This document shows, one piece after another, positions 18,674-27,327 of a stretch of 64,000 nucleotides of DNA (position 1 is its first letter; the number at the start of each line of letters is the position of its first letter). The position numbers were made by a program, and so were the translations under genes. The DNA comes from an uncultured Clostridia bacterium (GTDB lineage: Bacteria; Bacillota; Clostridia; Christensenellales; UBA1242), in the NCBI GenBank assembly GCA_944383915.1, contig CALWRJ010000013.1:1-64000 (forward strand). The letters are read 5' to 3'. The notes under the pieces were generated by a model that did no database searches, was not told where the DNA came from, and saw only the letters and a list, made by a program, of their open reading frames with translations.

Positions 18674-18701
18674 GCTAATTGCTAATTGCTAATTGCTAAT
18701 T
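18674..18701 (-). repeat. Four tandem 7-bp units, GCTAATT
   Basis: GCTAATT repeated four times (complement of the AATTAGC unit found at 23944 and 40872). It sits 18 bp from the dnaC-like stop codon in the spacer between two convergent genes. Confidence 0.85.
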
Positions 18702-18719
18702 TACTACGCAGTTGTAAAA

Positions 18720-19655
18720 TTATTTTCTCAGTCTTAAATCTGCGCTTTCAAAGCGAATAGACATTGTCGTGCGTGCGTCGAAAAGCCTAGATTTTATGCG
18801 GTCGCCGTAGCGCTCATTAATTTGGTCTGGGGTAAGATTTGTACTAATAATAATAGGAAGTCTATTGCGTTGCCTTTCGTTGATTAGGGTAAAAAAGTTC
18901 GTTAAGGTTGAATCGTGAAAAAGCGGTTCTGTGCCTAGGTCATCAATTATCAAAACATCGCTTTCAAAAAGTGGCGAAAGGATTGCATCGCGGTCGCTGT
19001 ATGGCGAGTTAAAAGCCTTTATCATCGTGCGACTAATATCATAGGCGGTGGTAAACACGACATAAACGAGTTTTTTCATTAGTTCGTTTGCGATACATTC
19101 GAGCAAAAAAGTTTTACCCGTGCCAACATCACCAGAGAATATTAGGTTTGGCTCTTTGTTGTTAGGGAAGTCTTGGCAGTACTTGTACGCAAATTTGTAA
19201 ATTTTAGATAACAGTGGATATTCTTTTAAAATTTCTTTGTCCGCCTTGCTAAAATCATAATTTAATTTGTTATTAATTCCGCTTTGCTCGAGCAACGCCT
19301 TTTGCACACCTTTCTTTAAACAATCGCACATAACGTCCTGCACATAGCCCGTGTCCTGACATTTTGCACAATTAAAATGCGGAATTAATCGGTTCGCATC
19401 AAAACCCGCTTTTTTTAAAATATTCGCACCTTTTTTTTGAAGCGTTGCAATTTTTTTGTGAATGTCCGCAATTTCAGGGGAGTTTTCGTCTAGTTTTGAC
19501 GCGGACAACTCAAGTTTGCGAATTTTGTTGTCTATGTCCTTGTATTCTAGGTTATTTCGCGCTTCGGCAAGCGCACCATTCACTTCTAATAGGTGATGGG
19601 TGCGAATCGCGTTAATTTTATTTTGCTCAATTTGAATAATTTGATTTTTGTTCAT
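18720..19655 (-). CDS. DnaC/DnaI-like helicase loader ATPase
   Basis: A 311-aa AAA+ protein that would load the replicative helicase with the DnaD-like protein encoded just upstream. The N-terminal helical part holds a four-Cys zinc site (C96, C99, C110, C112, as CAKCQDTGYVQDVMCDC). Walker A is GDVGTGKT (175-182), Walker B VLIIDD (234-239), and IISTN near 270 is the sensor 1 region. Start ATG at 19655, only two bases after the dnaD-like stop, so the two are cotranscribed. DnaC/DnaI with DnaD is the Firmicutes primosome arrangement. Confidence 0.92.
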   Translation of the reverse strand: MNKNQIIQIEQNKINAIRTHHLLEVNGALAEARNNLEYKDIDNKIRKLELSASKLDENSPEIADIHKKIATLQKKGANILKKAGFDANRLIPHFNCAKCQDTGYVQDVMCDCLKKGVQKALLEQSGINNKLNYDFSKADKEILKEYPLLSKIYKFAYKYCQDFPNNKEPNLIFSGDVGTGKTFLLECIANELMKKLVYVVFTTAYDISRTMIKAFNSPYSDRDAILSPLFESDVLIIDDLGTEPLFHDSTLTNFFTLINERQRNRLPIIISTNLTPDQINERYGDRIKSRLFDARTTMSIRFESADLRLRK

Positions 19656-19657
19656 AA

Positions 19658-21118
19658 CTATATTTCCACTTCATTAAATTTATCGAAAATAGCATCGTTT
19701 TCTTGCTTTGTGTACTTTCGCGAATTGATTTTTGTCGTGCTATTTTTGGTTTTAGTAACTTTGTAGTTGTCGCTTGCAAGTTTGGCTTGCTCGACTGTGT
19801 ATATTTTTTGCGTGTGCCAATCGGCAAGAATTGTATTTACATACCCAAGATTTGAGCCACGGTCTTTTGCGAGTGTTACAGCATAATCAATAAGTTCGTT
19901 GCTTAGCCCCCAAAATGTTGTCCATTTGGTGTAAAATTCGACATCAAGACTCGTTACATTGCGAACAATTCCCAGCGTTTCGAGAATTTTAGCAATTTTC
20001 TCCTTCATATCATTTTGAATGCCTTTATATTGCGCGTATGATGCTTCGGTAACAATTCCGCGATTGGATAAATCAGTGATTGTGTCATTTAGCGCACTCA
20101 ACGAGCGTTTGCCCTGTAAATAATTATCTTGCGCGATATTTAATAAAACCGTGTCCGTGTACCCGAGATTTAGCCACGGGGTAAGGTAGGTGTCTATTTG
20201 GTTTGAAACATCTTCATAATAAAGCCCCAAAGTCTTGTTTATCTCACGCGCGAGCGAATAAATTTTGTCTAGGTTTTCGTCATACTCTTTGATTTCTTTT
20301 GCTGATAATAAATGCAGTTCGTAGTACTTTTGCAGTTTTTTATCAAGTTTATCAAAAGTTGCCTTGCCTGATTTTTTTAGTGCCTTTGCAACATACAAAA
20401 TACAATCGTCATTAAAGCCTAGTTCTAGCCACTTTTGGTAAAATTGATGCTCGTCGATACTTGTTTTTTTAGTCGAACCTAGTGCTTTCATAATCGCACT
20501 TACGGCTTTTCCTGAAGTGCTGTATTCGTTGATTTTTTGCTCAATCTGTTCAGGGGTAATGTAGCCCTCGGTTGCCCAATTTCGCGCAACGGTAATTATA
20601 TAGCGGTAGCCAATGCTCGCTCCTTTGTTTTGCACGCAAAATTTCACCACCATTAAAAGCGCTTCGGGTGATATCTTGCGTCCGTCAGGTAGGGAATAGC
20701 CTTCCATAAGCGTGTAGTACTCTTCATATTCGTTAGGCGTAATATCACGCGGAGCAACGAGTTTTAAAACTTCTCTATTAAAACTTTCGTACTTGTCTTT
20801 GTCGTACTTGCGATTGCTACTCCCGATATTGCGAATAGGTAAGTACTGCACTTGAAAAGGCTCTCTACAAACGATTCGCGCAATGCCTTGCTCCTCCCAA
20901 TATTCAAAACTTTCGATTATCTCGTCTGTTGAGTATCCAAGAGTTTCAGCAAAACGATTTAGGTCCATATTGTCGTTTTGCTCGCACACATACAAGCCAT
21001 ATAGGTAAATCATACTATGCTTCGGTGGAGTAACACTCAAATAGCGCGTGAAAAAAAGATTGTCTATAATTGTATAAGATTTAGCCAAATATTCTGTTGA
21101 AAATTTACAAAAAGCCAT
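19658..21118 (-). CDS. DnaD/DnaB-domain replication initiation protein
   Basis: A 486-aa protein. The N terminus (to ~100) is a winged-helix-like segment typical of DnaD-family primosome proteins (LYVCEQNDNMDLNRFAETLGYSTDEIIESFEYWEEQGI). Several DnaD C-terminal-type repeats follow, with YT-x-W-like ends such as GYITPEQIEQKINEY, NLGYTDTVLLNIAQ, and GYVNTILADWHTQKIYT near 430-445. It would bind single-stranded DNA and recruit the loader encoded next. The ATG at 21118 has AAGAGGTG upstream. It is longer than Bacillus DnaD because several helical repeats are present. It starts the dnaD-dnaC operon. Confidence 0.85.
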   Translation of the reverse strand: MAFCKFSTEYLAKSYTIIDNLFFTRYLSVTPPKHSMIYLYGLYVCEQNDNMDLNRFAETLGYSTDEIIESFEYWEEQGIARIVCREPFQVQYLPIRNIGSSNRKYDKDKYESFNREVLKLVAPRDITPNEYEEYYTLMEGYSLPDGRKISPEALLMVVKFCVQNKGASIGYRYIITVARNWATEGYITPEQIEQKINEYSTSGKAVSAIMKALGSTKKTSIDEHQFYQKWLELGFNDDCILYVAKALKKSGKATFDKLDKKLQKYYELHLLSAKEIKEYDENLDKIYSLAREINKTLGLYYEDVSNQIDTYLTPWLNLGYTDTVLLNIAQDNYLQGKRSLSALNDTITDLSNRGIVTEASYAQYKGIQNDMKEKIAKILETLGIVRNVTSLDVEFYTKWTTFWGLSNELIDYAVTLAKDRGSNLGYVNTILADWHTQKIYTVEQAKLASDNYKVTKTKNSTTKINSRKYTKQENDAIFDKFNEVEI

Positions 21119-21406
21119 TTTGCACCTCTTTTAACAATTCTAGCAAAAAACATCTAAAAACGCAAGCCCCAACCTTTAAAAAATAATAGATAAAAAGTAA
21201 TAAATTTGCTTGACATTTTTAGGGAGGTAGAGTTTAATTAACATTAATTTTTCTATATCAATATTATGCAGGGTACTATGCATTAAATTTTGCGCAGAGT
21301 TAAGCCTTTTGTTAAGACGAATGAAAGATTTGTTGCGTAGTACTATTTTTTTTAATAATATTTGAAAATAAAATAGCATATACATTGAAAAAAGGCAGGT
21401 GCGATA

Positions 21407-22906
21407 ATGAAAAAGAGAATCTTATCAATTTTTGGTTGCTTATTAATTACAGTTTTAGTGTTTGCTGGTTGTGGCTCGGCAAGCGCTTTTGATGAAGCGG
21501 TGAAAAGTGGCTCAAATTATGAAATCACCGCAACTCTCGACTATGAAAATAAAACTCTTTCGGCAAGTGAAACAGTATCTTACAAAAATAATTCGCCAAA
21601 TGATTTAAATGAATTAAAATTTCATCTTTACCCAAACGCGTTTAGAAGTGATGCTAGCGTTTTTAGAGCGGTAAGCGAAACGCAAAGTTCACGCGCATAT
21701 CCAAATGGTTTTAGCGAAGGCAATATTACAGTTTCAAGCGTAAGTGTACAAAATAGCGAAGTGAATTTTGAAATCGCAGGCGATGATAAAAATATTTTAG
21801 TTGTTCCGCTACCAAGTATTTTGCGTTCGGGCGGAAGTGTTGAAGTCGACATTAATTTTGAAATTGTTATTCCAAACTGCAATCATCGTTTTGGCTATGG
21901 AGAAAATACGCTAAATCTCGGGAATTGGTATCCAATTGTTTGCGTTTTTGAAGACGGCGAGTTTGTAACAGACGGCTATTCGCCAAACGGTGACCCTTTT
22001 TATAGTGATGTTTCAAATTATGTCGTAACACTTAATTATCCAGCAAATCTAACCCTTGCTAGCACAGGCGAAGTAATAAGTACAGAAACATCAAATAATA
22101 TAACAACCGTCACAATGACAGCACGCGCGGTGCGTGATTTTGCAATGGTTTTAAGCGAAAAATTCGAAGTTGTGACAGAACAAGTCGGCGAAACCACCAT
22201 TTCGTATTTTTACTATGACGACCCAAATTTCGAAGCACATTTGCAAACCGCAGTTGATGCTCTAAACACATTCAACACTCTTTTTGGTGCATATCCATAT
22301 ACTACATTAAATGTTGCCAAAGCAAACTTTTTGCAAGGTGGAATGGAGTACCCAAATTTAGTTTACATTAGTGACGATGTCGACATTGACAGCGAATACA
22401 ACAATGTGATAATTCACGAAATCGCGCACCAATGGTGGTATGGCGTAGTAGGTAACAATGAATGCGAAAGCGCGTGGATAGACGAAGGATTAGCAGATTA
22501 TTCTACCGCACTTTTCTATGACGAAAATCCAAGTTACAACCGCACAAGCGACCAAGTTTTTGGCTCGGCACTGAGTTCTTACTTGCTGTTTTGCGATGTT
22601 TACCGCGAAGTTTATGACGACTTCGATACAAGTATGAATAGAAACATTCACAAATTCAACACCGAAACCGAATATGTTTATCTAACATATGTAAAAGGAG
22701 TTTTGATGTTTGATAGCATTTCTGAAATGATAGGGCAGGATAAAATGATAAAAGTGCTTCAAGATTTTTATAGCGAAAACGCCTTTCAAAATTCAAAACC
22801 AGCCGATTTAGTTGAATCATTCGAAAATGTTACTCATAAAAAACTCGCAAGTTATATTATGTCGTGGCTTGATGGAAGCGTTGTTTTTGAAGAGTTGCGC
22901 GGGTAG
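21407..22906 (+). CDS. M1-family zinc metallopeptidase, lipoprotein
   Basis: A 499-aa aminopeptidase-type metalloprotease. The signal peptide ends in a lipobox (VFAGC, Cys22), so it should be anchored outside the membrane. The catalytic zinc motif HEIAH (337-341) is followed 18 residues later by Glu360 (WIDEG), the third ligand. GGMEYP corresponds to the M1 GxMEN exopeptidase motif with the last residue changed. AGGTG precedes the ATG by 8 nt. It stands alone. A long N-terminal beta domain fits the M1 fold; the C-terminal helical domain is short. It probably trims external peptides. Confidence 0.92.
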   Translation: MKKRILSIFGCLLITVLVFAGCGSASAFDEAVKSGSNYEITATLDYENKTLSASETVSYKNNSPNDLNELKFHLYPNAFRSDASVFRAVSETQSSRAYPNGFSEGNITVSSVSVQNSEVNFEIAGDDKNILVVPLPSILRSGGSVEVDINFEIVIPNCNHRFGYGENTLNLGNWYPIVCVFEDGEFVTDGYSPNGDPFYSDVSNYVVTLNYPANLTLASTGEVISTETSNNITTVTMTARAVRDFAMVLSEKFEVVTEQVGETTISYFYYDDPNFEAHLQTAVDALNTFNTLFGAYPYTTLNVAKANFLQGGMEYPNLVYISDDVDIDSEYNNVIIHEIAHQWWYGVVGNNECESAWIDEGLADYSTALFYDENPSYNRTSDQVFGSALSSYLLFCDVYREVYDDFDTSMNRNIHKFNTETEYVYLTYVKGVLMFDSISEMIGQDKMIKVLQDFYSENAFQNSKPADLVESFENVTHKKLASYIMSWLDGSVVFEELRG

Positions 22907-22923
22907 TTTTTATTATCTTGATT

Positions 22924-23035
22924 GTGATAAATTATTGACTAGGCAAAATCCACTGTTGTTTTATTAAAATAGCACTAATAAGTGATAAATTAGCAACTAA
23001 GCGAAAGCATTGTTGTTTTATTAAAATAAAATAGC
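22924..23035. repeat. Two imperfect ~50-bp direct repeats
   Basis: GTGATAAATTA begins both copies (22924 and 22982). Both share a TGTTGTTTTATTAAAATA core and end at about AGCA. The rest of 23036-23215 is AT-rich with no recognised feature. Confidence 0.6.
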
Positions 23036-23215
23036 AAAAAGTAAAAACCATTTTAAATAACCTGATATTATATTCTTATTTTTTGATAAAATATTAATTT
23101 CAATTATTTTTGCAACCGCTGTTACTATTTAATTGCATTATATGACAACGCGAAGTAAACAAGAAAGCAAAATTAAAAATAAAGTCCTTTAAAATAAAAA
23201 TATTTAAATAAACTC

Positions 23216-23244
23216 TTGCTTTTTTTATAAAAATGTGATATAGT
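23216..23244 (+). promoter_or_regulatory. rplJ-rplL promoter
   Basis: TTGCTT (23216-23221), a 17-bp spacer and TATAGT (23239-23244), preceded by TGA as extended -10. Confidence 0.75.
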
Positions 23245-23264
23245 ATCAATACTAATTAAATAAA

Positions 23265-23390
23265 AATCTTTTGCCAAAGACAGCAAGTGCGATTTTGCTA
23301 ACTAATCGCTGAAAGTGAAAACGCTTGCCGAGGTGAAGTTTTGCGGGTGTTTTTTCTAATCTCCGTGCTTCGCCGGCGCGGAGATTTTTG
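23265..23390 (+). ncRNA. Ribosomal protein L10 leader
   Basis: The leader contains GCCAAAGACAGCAAGTGC and CGCTTGCCGAGGTGA, the paired conserved segments of the L10 autoregulatory leader. L10(L12)4 binds this fold. It ends in a strong terminator-like stem (ATCTCCGTGC... 23359-23385) followed by TTTTTG, so attenuation is likely. Confidence 0.85.
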
Positions 23391-23426
23391 TTTTGATTAG
23401 AATATCAACAGGAGGGTTACAGAGTC

Positions 23427-23945
23427 ATGTCAGCAAATTTTGAAAACAAGAAAAAGATTGTTGAAGACATCAAAGACAAGATTTCAAGAGCGAAATGCGT
23501 AGTTTTTGTTGACTACAAAGGTATCAATGTTGCTAACGACACCGAACTTCGCAACAAAATTCGCGAATCTGGTTGTGAGTACCATGTATACAAAAATCGT
23601 CTTGTAAAACTTGCACTTAAAGACTTAGGAATCACTTGTCTTGATGGCAAACTCGAAGGTACACTCGCAGTCGCATTTAGTTTTAATGGCGAAACAGACG
23701 CAGCAAATGTAATTGACAAGATGTCGGAAAAAGCTGGTATTTCTATGAAGTTCGGCTTGCTCGACCAAAACTACATTGATGACACTGCATTAAAGGCCCT
23801 TGCTAATCTTCCTAGCAAAGATGTGCTTATCGCTCAACTTCTTGGGCTTTTACAAGCACCAGCAAGAAATCTTTGCTACGCTTTGAATGGTACTGTTCAA
23901 GGATTAGTTCGTTGCTTAAATGGGATTGCAACAAAAGCAAATTAG
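23427..23945 (+). CDS. rplJ: 50S ribosomal protein L10
   Basis: 172 aa, the normal length. L10 is the base of the ribosomal stalk and carries the L7/L12 dimers on its C-terminal helix. The N-terminal rRNA-binding domain shows VVFVDYKGINVANDTELRNKIRE and YHVYKNRLVKLAL, and the middle domain GTLAVAFS. AGGAGGG precedes the ATG by 10 nt. It is preceded by its own L10 leader, which it should repress. Its usual neighbours rplK/rplA are not upstream and rpoB is not downstream. Confidence 0.97.
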   Translation: MSANFENKKKIVEDIKDKISRAKCVVFVDYKGINVANDTELRNKIRESGCEYHVYKNRLVKLALKDLGITCLDGKLEGTLAVAFSFNGETDAANVIDKMSEKAGISMKFGLLDQNYIDDTALKALANLPSKDVLIAQLLGLLQAPARNLCYALNGTVQGLVRCLNGIATKAN

Positions 23946-23971
23946 CAGTTAGCAATTAGCAATTAGCAATT
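23944..23971 (+). repeat. Four 7-bp units AGCARTT, starting in the rplJ stop codon
   Basis: AGCAGTT then AGCAATT three times. The first unit begins with the last two bases of the rplJ TAG. A GC-rich stem (ACCGC/GCGGT near 23976) and AGTGGAG/CTCTACT near 24033-24060 follow before rplL. Confidence 0.85.
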
Positions 23972-24102
23972 TATGACCGCTGGCGCGGTGTATTAAATTA
24001 GCAGTATTATAATTTCTAACTCAACAAAATCGTAGTGGAGCGCACAAGGTGAACTCTACTCCCAACAAAACCAAATTAATTTTAATTTAAGGAGAAAAAA
24101 TT

Positions 24103-24498
24103 ATGGCAAAAATTAATGACATTTTAGAAGAAATCAAAGCATTGACCGTAGTAGAAGTTAGCGACTTGGTTAAATTGCTTGAAGAAGAATTTGGCGTAAG
24201 CGCAGCTGCACCAGTAGCAGTTGCAGCAGCACCTGCAGCAGCAGGCGCAGCAGCTCCAGCAGCAGCTGCAGCAGAAGAGAAGTCTACTTACACTGTTATG
24301 CTTAAAGGCGTTAGTGAAGGCGCAAGCAAAGTTGGCGTTATCAAAGCTGTTAAGGAAATTACAGGTCTTGGACTTACAGAAGCTAAAGAACTCGTTGACA
24401 GCGCTCCAAAAGCTGTTAAAGAAAACGCTAACCCTGACGAAGCAAAAGACATCGAGAAAAAACTTAAAGAAGCTGGCGCTGATGTTGAGTTGAAATAA
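24103..24498 (+). CDS. rplL: 50S ribosomal protein L7/L12
   Basis: 131 aa. L7/L12 forms the mobile ribosomal stalk that recruits EF-Tu, EF-G and initiation/release factors. The N-terminal dimerisation domain, the Ala-rich flexible hinge (about 35-58) and the C-terminal factor-binding domain ([31 protein letters not shown]) are all present. AAGGAG precedes the ATG by 9 nt. It is separated from rplJ by a 157-nt spacer holding repeats, longer than usual, and is followed by a strong terminator rather than rpoB. Confidence 0.98.
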   Translation: MAKINDILEEIKALTVVEVSDLVKLLEEEFGVSAAAPVAVAAAPAAAGAAAPAAAAAEEKSTYTVMLKGVSEGASKVGVIKAVKEITGLGLTEAKELVDSAPKAVKENANPDEAKDIEKKLKEAGADVELK

Positions 24499-24512
24499 TT
24501 TTCAATCATTAA

Positions 24513-24565
24513 AAAAACAACAGACTAAATTCTCAAATTGAGATAAACAGTCTGTTGTTTTTGTT
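24513..24565 (+). terminator. rplJ-rplL terminator
   Basis: AAAAACAACAGACT (24513-24526) pairs with AGTCTGTTGTTTTT (24549-24562), T-rich on both strands. Confidence 0.85.
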
Positions 24566-24674
24566 TTTTAATAAGATTTTTAAAATTTACAAAAGCGCTT
24601 TTAAATTGCATTCGATTTTGCTATCTCTCTAAAAGAGATAGGGAGAGAAAGATAAATTTCGTAAAAATATAATT

Positions 24675-25454
24675 TTACAAAGATCGAGTGTTTTCCGCGG
24701 ACTTTTTAAAGTCGGTATCTTTATTTTTCTTATTTATAACATCATCGCACTTATCTATCTCTCTGCGCAAATTTATCGTATGAGTTGTAAATTCAATGAG
24801 CTCTAAATAACAATTGCTATTTTTGCTCTCTACCATTGCTTTATTGCGTGCCTCAATCAATTTTGAGGCATCAATATTATCTGCCACGCTTTTTTTGTAT
24901 TTTTGCATTAAATCACCAAATGCCAAATTCCCGCTTTTATAATTAAGTGTTGCTTCTGCTAATTGTTCTTTGTCTAAATCGATAGTTGAACCTAAAACTT
25001 TTAAAAAAGTAGGTAATTCTTTATCAAAAACTTTAGATAATACTTTTACTTTTGCGTAAAATTTGGTGTTAACCGCTCCAAAACGCCTTAACATAGTAGG
25101 GCATTCATTAAATGCTGTGGATAAAATCTCTAATTCGTTAGCAAGAGAATTTGTTTCCAAAATGGTAAGTTGCAAGTTTTTAATTTGTTGAATGTTATAT
25201 GAATCTTTCCCTTTAACGAAATTTAGATTAGTTGAAATTATTTCTGTATCAATTTCTAAAGTTTTTTCTAAATAATCAAAAATATTTTCAACTAATAAAC
25301 GGTCGCTTTGAATTAAATCAATAGTTCTAAAAGTTCTTTTGTTTGGGTGGCTACTTTTAGATAAGATTTCAATCGCATTATAAAATAAATCGGCTTTTTC
25401 AGGCTGTAAAATGGCTTCGTTTGCTAATATGGCATAGGCTGTTACTAGTTCCAT
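24675..25454 (-). CDS. Hypothetical protein, 259 aa
   Basis: Not recognised. The sequence is almost entirely helical and charged, without signal peptide or membrane span. It may contain coiled-coil stretches, for example NLQLTILETNSLANELEILS, and ends with a Lys/Asp-rich tail. The ATG at 25454 has AAGGAG upstream and a clear promoter at 25482-25509. It is monocistronic between rplL and the Smr-like gene. It may belong to the same class of lineage-specific helical orphans as the 46888 gene, but no alignment was possible. Confidence 0.65.
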   Translation of the reverse strand: MELVTAYAILANEAILQPEKADLFYNAIEILSKSSHPNKRTFRTIDLIQSDRLLVENIFDYLEKTLEIDTEIISTNLNFVKGKDSYNIQQIKNLQLTILETNSLANELEILSTAFNECPTMLRRFGAVNTKFYAKVKVLSKVFDKELPTFLKVLGSTIDLDKEQLAEATLNYKSGNLAFGDLMQKYKKSVADNIDASKLIEARNKAMVESKNSNCYLELIEFTTHTINLRREIDKCDDVINKKNKDTDFKKSAENTRSL

Positions 25455-25481
25455 AAAGACTCCTTAATGTGTTATACTCAA

Positions 25482-25509
25482 ATTTTATCACAAGTTTAGA
25501 TTTTGTCAA
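25482..25509 (-). promoter_or_regulatory. Promoter of the 24675-25454 gene
   Basis: On the minus strand TTGACA (complement of 25504-25509), a 16-bp spacer and TAAAAT (complement of 25482-25487). Confidence 0.65.
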
Positions 25510-25629
25510 GTAAAATATTTAAATACAAAATATAGTAGTGATATGTAATGAATAATACACTATATATTGACCAAAACACTATATACATTAGATAATTTAT
25601 AGCAATTTTTGTTTAACAAATAAATTTAT

Positions 25630-25658
25630 TTTACTAATAAAAACAAATGTTGTATAAT
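25630..25658 (+). promoter_or_regulatory. Promoter giving a leaderless Smr-like mRNA
   Basis: TTTACT (25630-25635), a 17-bp spacer and TATAAT (25653-25658). Only six bases separate the -10 box from the ATG at 25665. Confidence 0.7.
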
Positions 25659-25664
25659 TAGGTT

Positions 25665-26003
25665 ATGAAATATAAAACGATTAATATAAAGGAAAATCAG
25701 CCAACTGTCGAATTGGCGCTTGCAATTTTAGAAATTGAAATAGAAATTGCTCGCAGGGAAGGTGTGGTTGCCGTTAAAATTATTCACGGTTATGGTTCGC
25801 ATGGCGTTGGTGGTGAAATAAAACGCGCACTAAATTATTGGTTAAATCGGGCAAAAAAGCGCGGTTTTATTCGCAATTTTGTCCACGGTGAACACTGGCT
25901 AGGTAGCGATACTGCAAATAATATTAAAAAATTATGTCCTGATGTGATAGGGGATACCGAGTTATTTTTCTCAAATCCGGGTATCACTATTATTTTGATA
26001 TAA
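25665..26003 (+). CDS. Smr-domain-like protein, 112 aa
   Basis: A small protein resembling the Smr domain of MutS2, a nuclease/nucleic-acid-binding fold. VKIIHGYGSHGVGGEIKRALNYWL (residues ~38-61) fits the hxGxG..lr..v..wL signature, and the preceding helix ELALAILEIEIEIARREG fits too. A C-terminal segment GDTELFFSNPGITIILI replaces the usual GGxGvTiV end. No separate ribosome-binding site exists and the -10 box is six bases before ATG, so translation is probably leaderless. The target is unknown. Confidence 0.75.
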   Translation: MKYKTINIKENQPTVELALAILEIEIEIARREGVVAVKIIHGYGSHGVGGEIKRALNYWLNRAKKRGFIRNFVHGEHWLGSDTANNIKKLCPDVIGDTELFFSNPGITIILI

Positions 26004-26070
26004 AAACATTTTGTTTGGTATAAAAATGCCTTGTTTTTTATATAGCATTAATTATTAAAATTAATAAAAA

Positions 26071-26137
26071 ACACCTACAAAGCGTCTAACTTTTGTGGTG
26101 CAGTTCAAAGTGCTTAACTTTTAAGGTGTTTTTTTAA
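26071..26137. repeat. ACACCT-type hairpin element, copy 2, terminator-like
   Basis: ACACCTACAAAG and CTTTTGTGGTG pair, then a second arm ends AAGGTGTTTTTTT and can pair with the first AAAAAACACCT. It shares AGCGTCTAAC/AGCGTCCAAC with the element at 2175. It can act as terminator of the Smr-like gene. Confidence 0.6.
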
Positions 26138-26173
26138 TAAAAGTGATGATTTTTTTAAATATAATACAAGATG

Positions 26174-26323
26174 CTATCTTTCGTTCGTTTTTTCATTTAT
26201 AGTTTGCAAAGATACGCCTTTTTTATTTTTAGAAGCATCGTATTTTGATTTTAGTTTTAATTCATTAGCCGTTTTATGCATTTTATAGCGTTGCACAACT
26301 GATTGATTAGTATTCTTTTCCAT
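26174..26323 (-). CDS. Small basic protein, 49 aa
   Basis: A short reading frame MEKNTNQSVVQRYKMHK...NEKTNER with a strong ribosome-binding site (AAAAGGAG, six bases before the ATG). It lies 11 nt after rplI in the same direction, so it is probably the second gene of an rplI operon. It is Lys/Asn-rich and soluble. Its function is unknown. Confidence 0.65.
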   Translation of the reverse strand: MEKNTNQSVVQRYKMHKTANELKLKSKYDASKNKKGVSLQTINEKTNER

Positions 26324-26334
26324 AAAAACTCCTT

Positions 26335-26775
26335 TTAAATAGCAATTACAGATACATAAAATTTTGCTTCAATTCCTTCAGCGAAACGCGCTTTCGCATT
26401 GTATTTTCCTACAAGTTTGATATTAGGTAGGGTAATCATTCGTTTTTCAACTTTTATACCAAGGCTTTCAAGTTTTTCAGCCACTTCTTTACTAGTAACT
26501 GAACCAAAAAGTTTACCATTTTCGCCAATTTTAACACCGATTTCAACGGTAATACCGTTAAGTTTTTTAGCCTCCGCCGAAAAATTGTCGCGCTCCACTT
26601 GTTTATGATATGCTTGAGCCACTTTTGCTTGCTTATTTTCGTTTAAATTAGTACTGCTAGCAGATTTTGCTAAACCTTTTTTAAATAGAAAATTGCGAGC
26701 ATAGCCATCACTAACATTTACAACATCTCCCTTTTTTCCAGTGCCTTTTATATCTTGAAGTAAAATAACTTGCAT
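26335..26775 (-). CDS. rplI: 50S ribosomal protein L9
   Basis: 146 aa. L9 spans from the L1 stalk base outward and affects translational fidelity. The N-terminal rRNA-binding domain is typical ([30 protein letters not shown]), followed by the long connecting helix and the C-terminal domain ([17 protein letters not shown]). AAAGGAG precedes the ATG. The usual neighbours dnaB and gdpP are absent here. Confidence 0.96.
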   Translation of the reverse strand: MQVILLQDIKGTGKKGDVVNVSDGYARNFLFKKGLAKSASSTNLNENKQAKVAQAYHKQVERDNFSAEAKKLNGITVEIGVKIGENGKLFGSVTSKEVAEKLESLGIKVEKRMITLPNIKLVGKYNAKARFAEGIEAKFYVSVIAI

Positions 26776-26921
26776 AAGTATTCTCCTTTTATGCCTATAT
26801 TATATAATATTAATTAAAATTTGTAAATAGAAAATAATTGCTTTTTTAGACATTTAAAAAATTTTGTCTAAATAGTTTTAATAAAAAATTATATGTCAAC
26901 AATTTATTTTAGGAGGGGAAA

Positions 26922-27248
26922 ATGGATATTAAATGCAGAAAAACAAGTTGTGTTCACAATCACGGATACACCTGTCGAGCAAAAGAAGTTAATATCGGTA
27001 CGCATACTGAATGTGATTCGTTTAATGCTGACGCGACTAAGAATGCTGAAGATTTTAGCAAAAATATGTTTGAGGCCGATACCGAAAATTACGCAAATTC
27101 GCGCCATATACGAGATGTTAGGCTTACTTGTGACAAAAGTAAATGCTTATTTAATAAAGATAAAAGATGCTCTGCAAATGGTATAACGGTGATTGACGAA
27201 GGCAAAGGGCGTGCAAATTGTGCGACCTTTATTAGTGATTTAGATTAA
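26922..27248 (+). CDS. DUF1540 protein with two Cys-rich motifs
   Basis: A 108-aa protein with two copies of the DUF1540 pattern: IKCRKTSCVHNHGYTCRAKEV...C at the N terminus and LTCDKSKCLFNKDKRCSANGI...C at the C terminus. These are small Cys clusters found in spore-former proteins and probably bind zinc or iron. AGGAGGGG precedes the ATG at 26922. It has its own terminator and no operon partner. The cellular role is not established. Confidence 0.85.
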   Translation: MDIKCRKTSCVHNHGYTCRAKEVNIGTHTECDSFNADATKNAEDFSKNMFEADTENYANSRHIRDVRLTCDKSKCLFNKDKRCSANGITVIDEGKGRANCATFISDLD

Positions 27249-27249
27249 G

Positions 27250-27270
27250 AAGTGGTAAGCCACTTTTTTA
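27250..27270 (+). terminator. DUF1540 gene terminator
   Basis: AAGTGG (27250-27255), loop TAAG, CCACTT (27260-27265), then T residues. Confidence 0.8.
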
Positions 27271-27327
27271 TTTGACTTTTTTATGCTATTTTGTTATCAT
27301 ATAATAAAAAGAAAAGGGGCTAAAATT

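Noticed and set aside
24221..24493. 90-aa Gln/Leu-rich frame overlapping rplL
   Set aside because: It is a shadow of the Ala-rich hinge codons of L7/L12.
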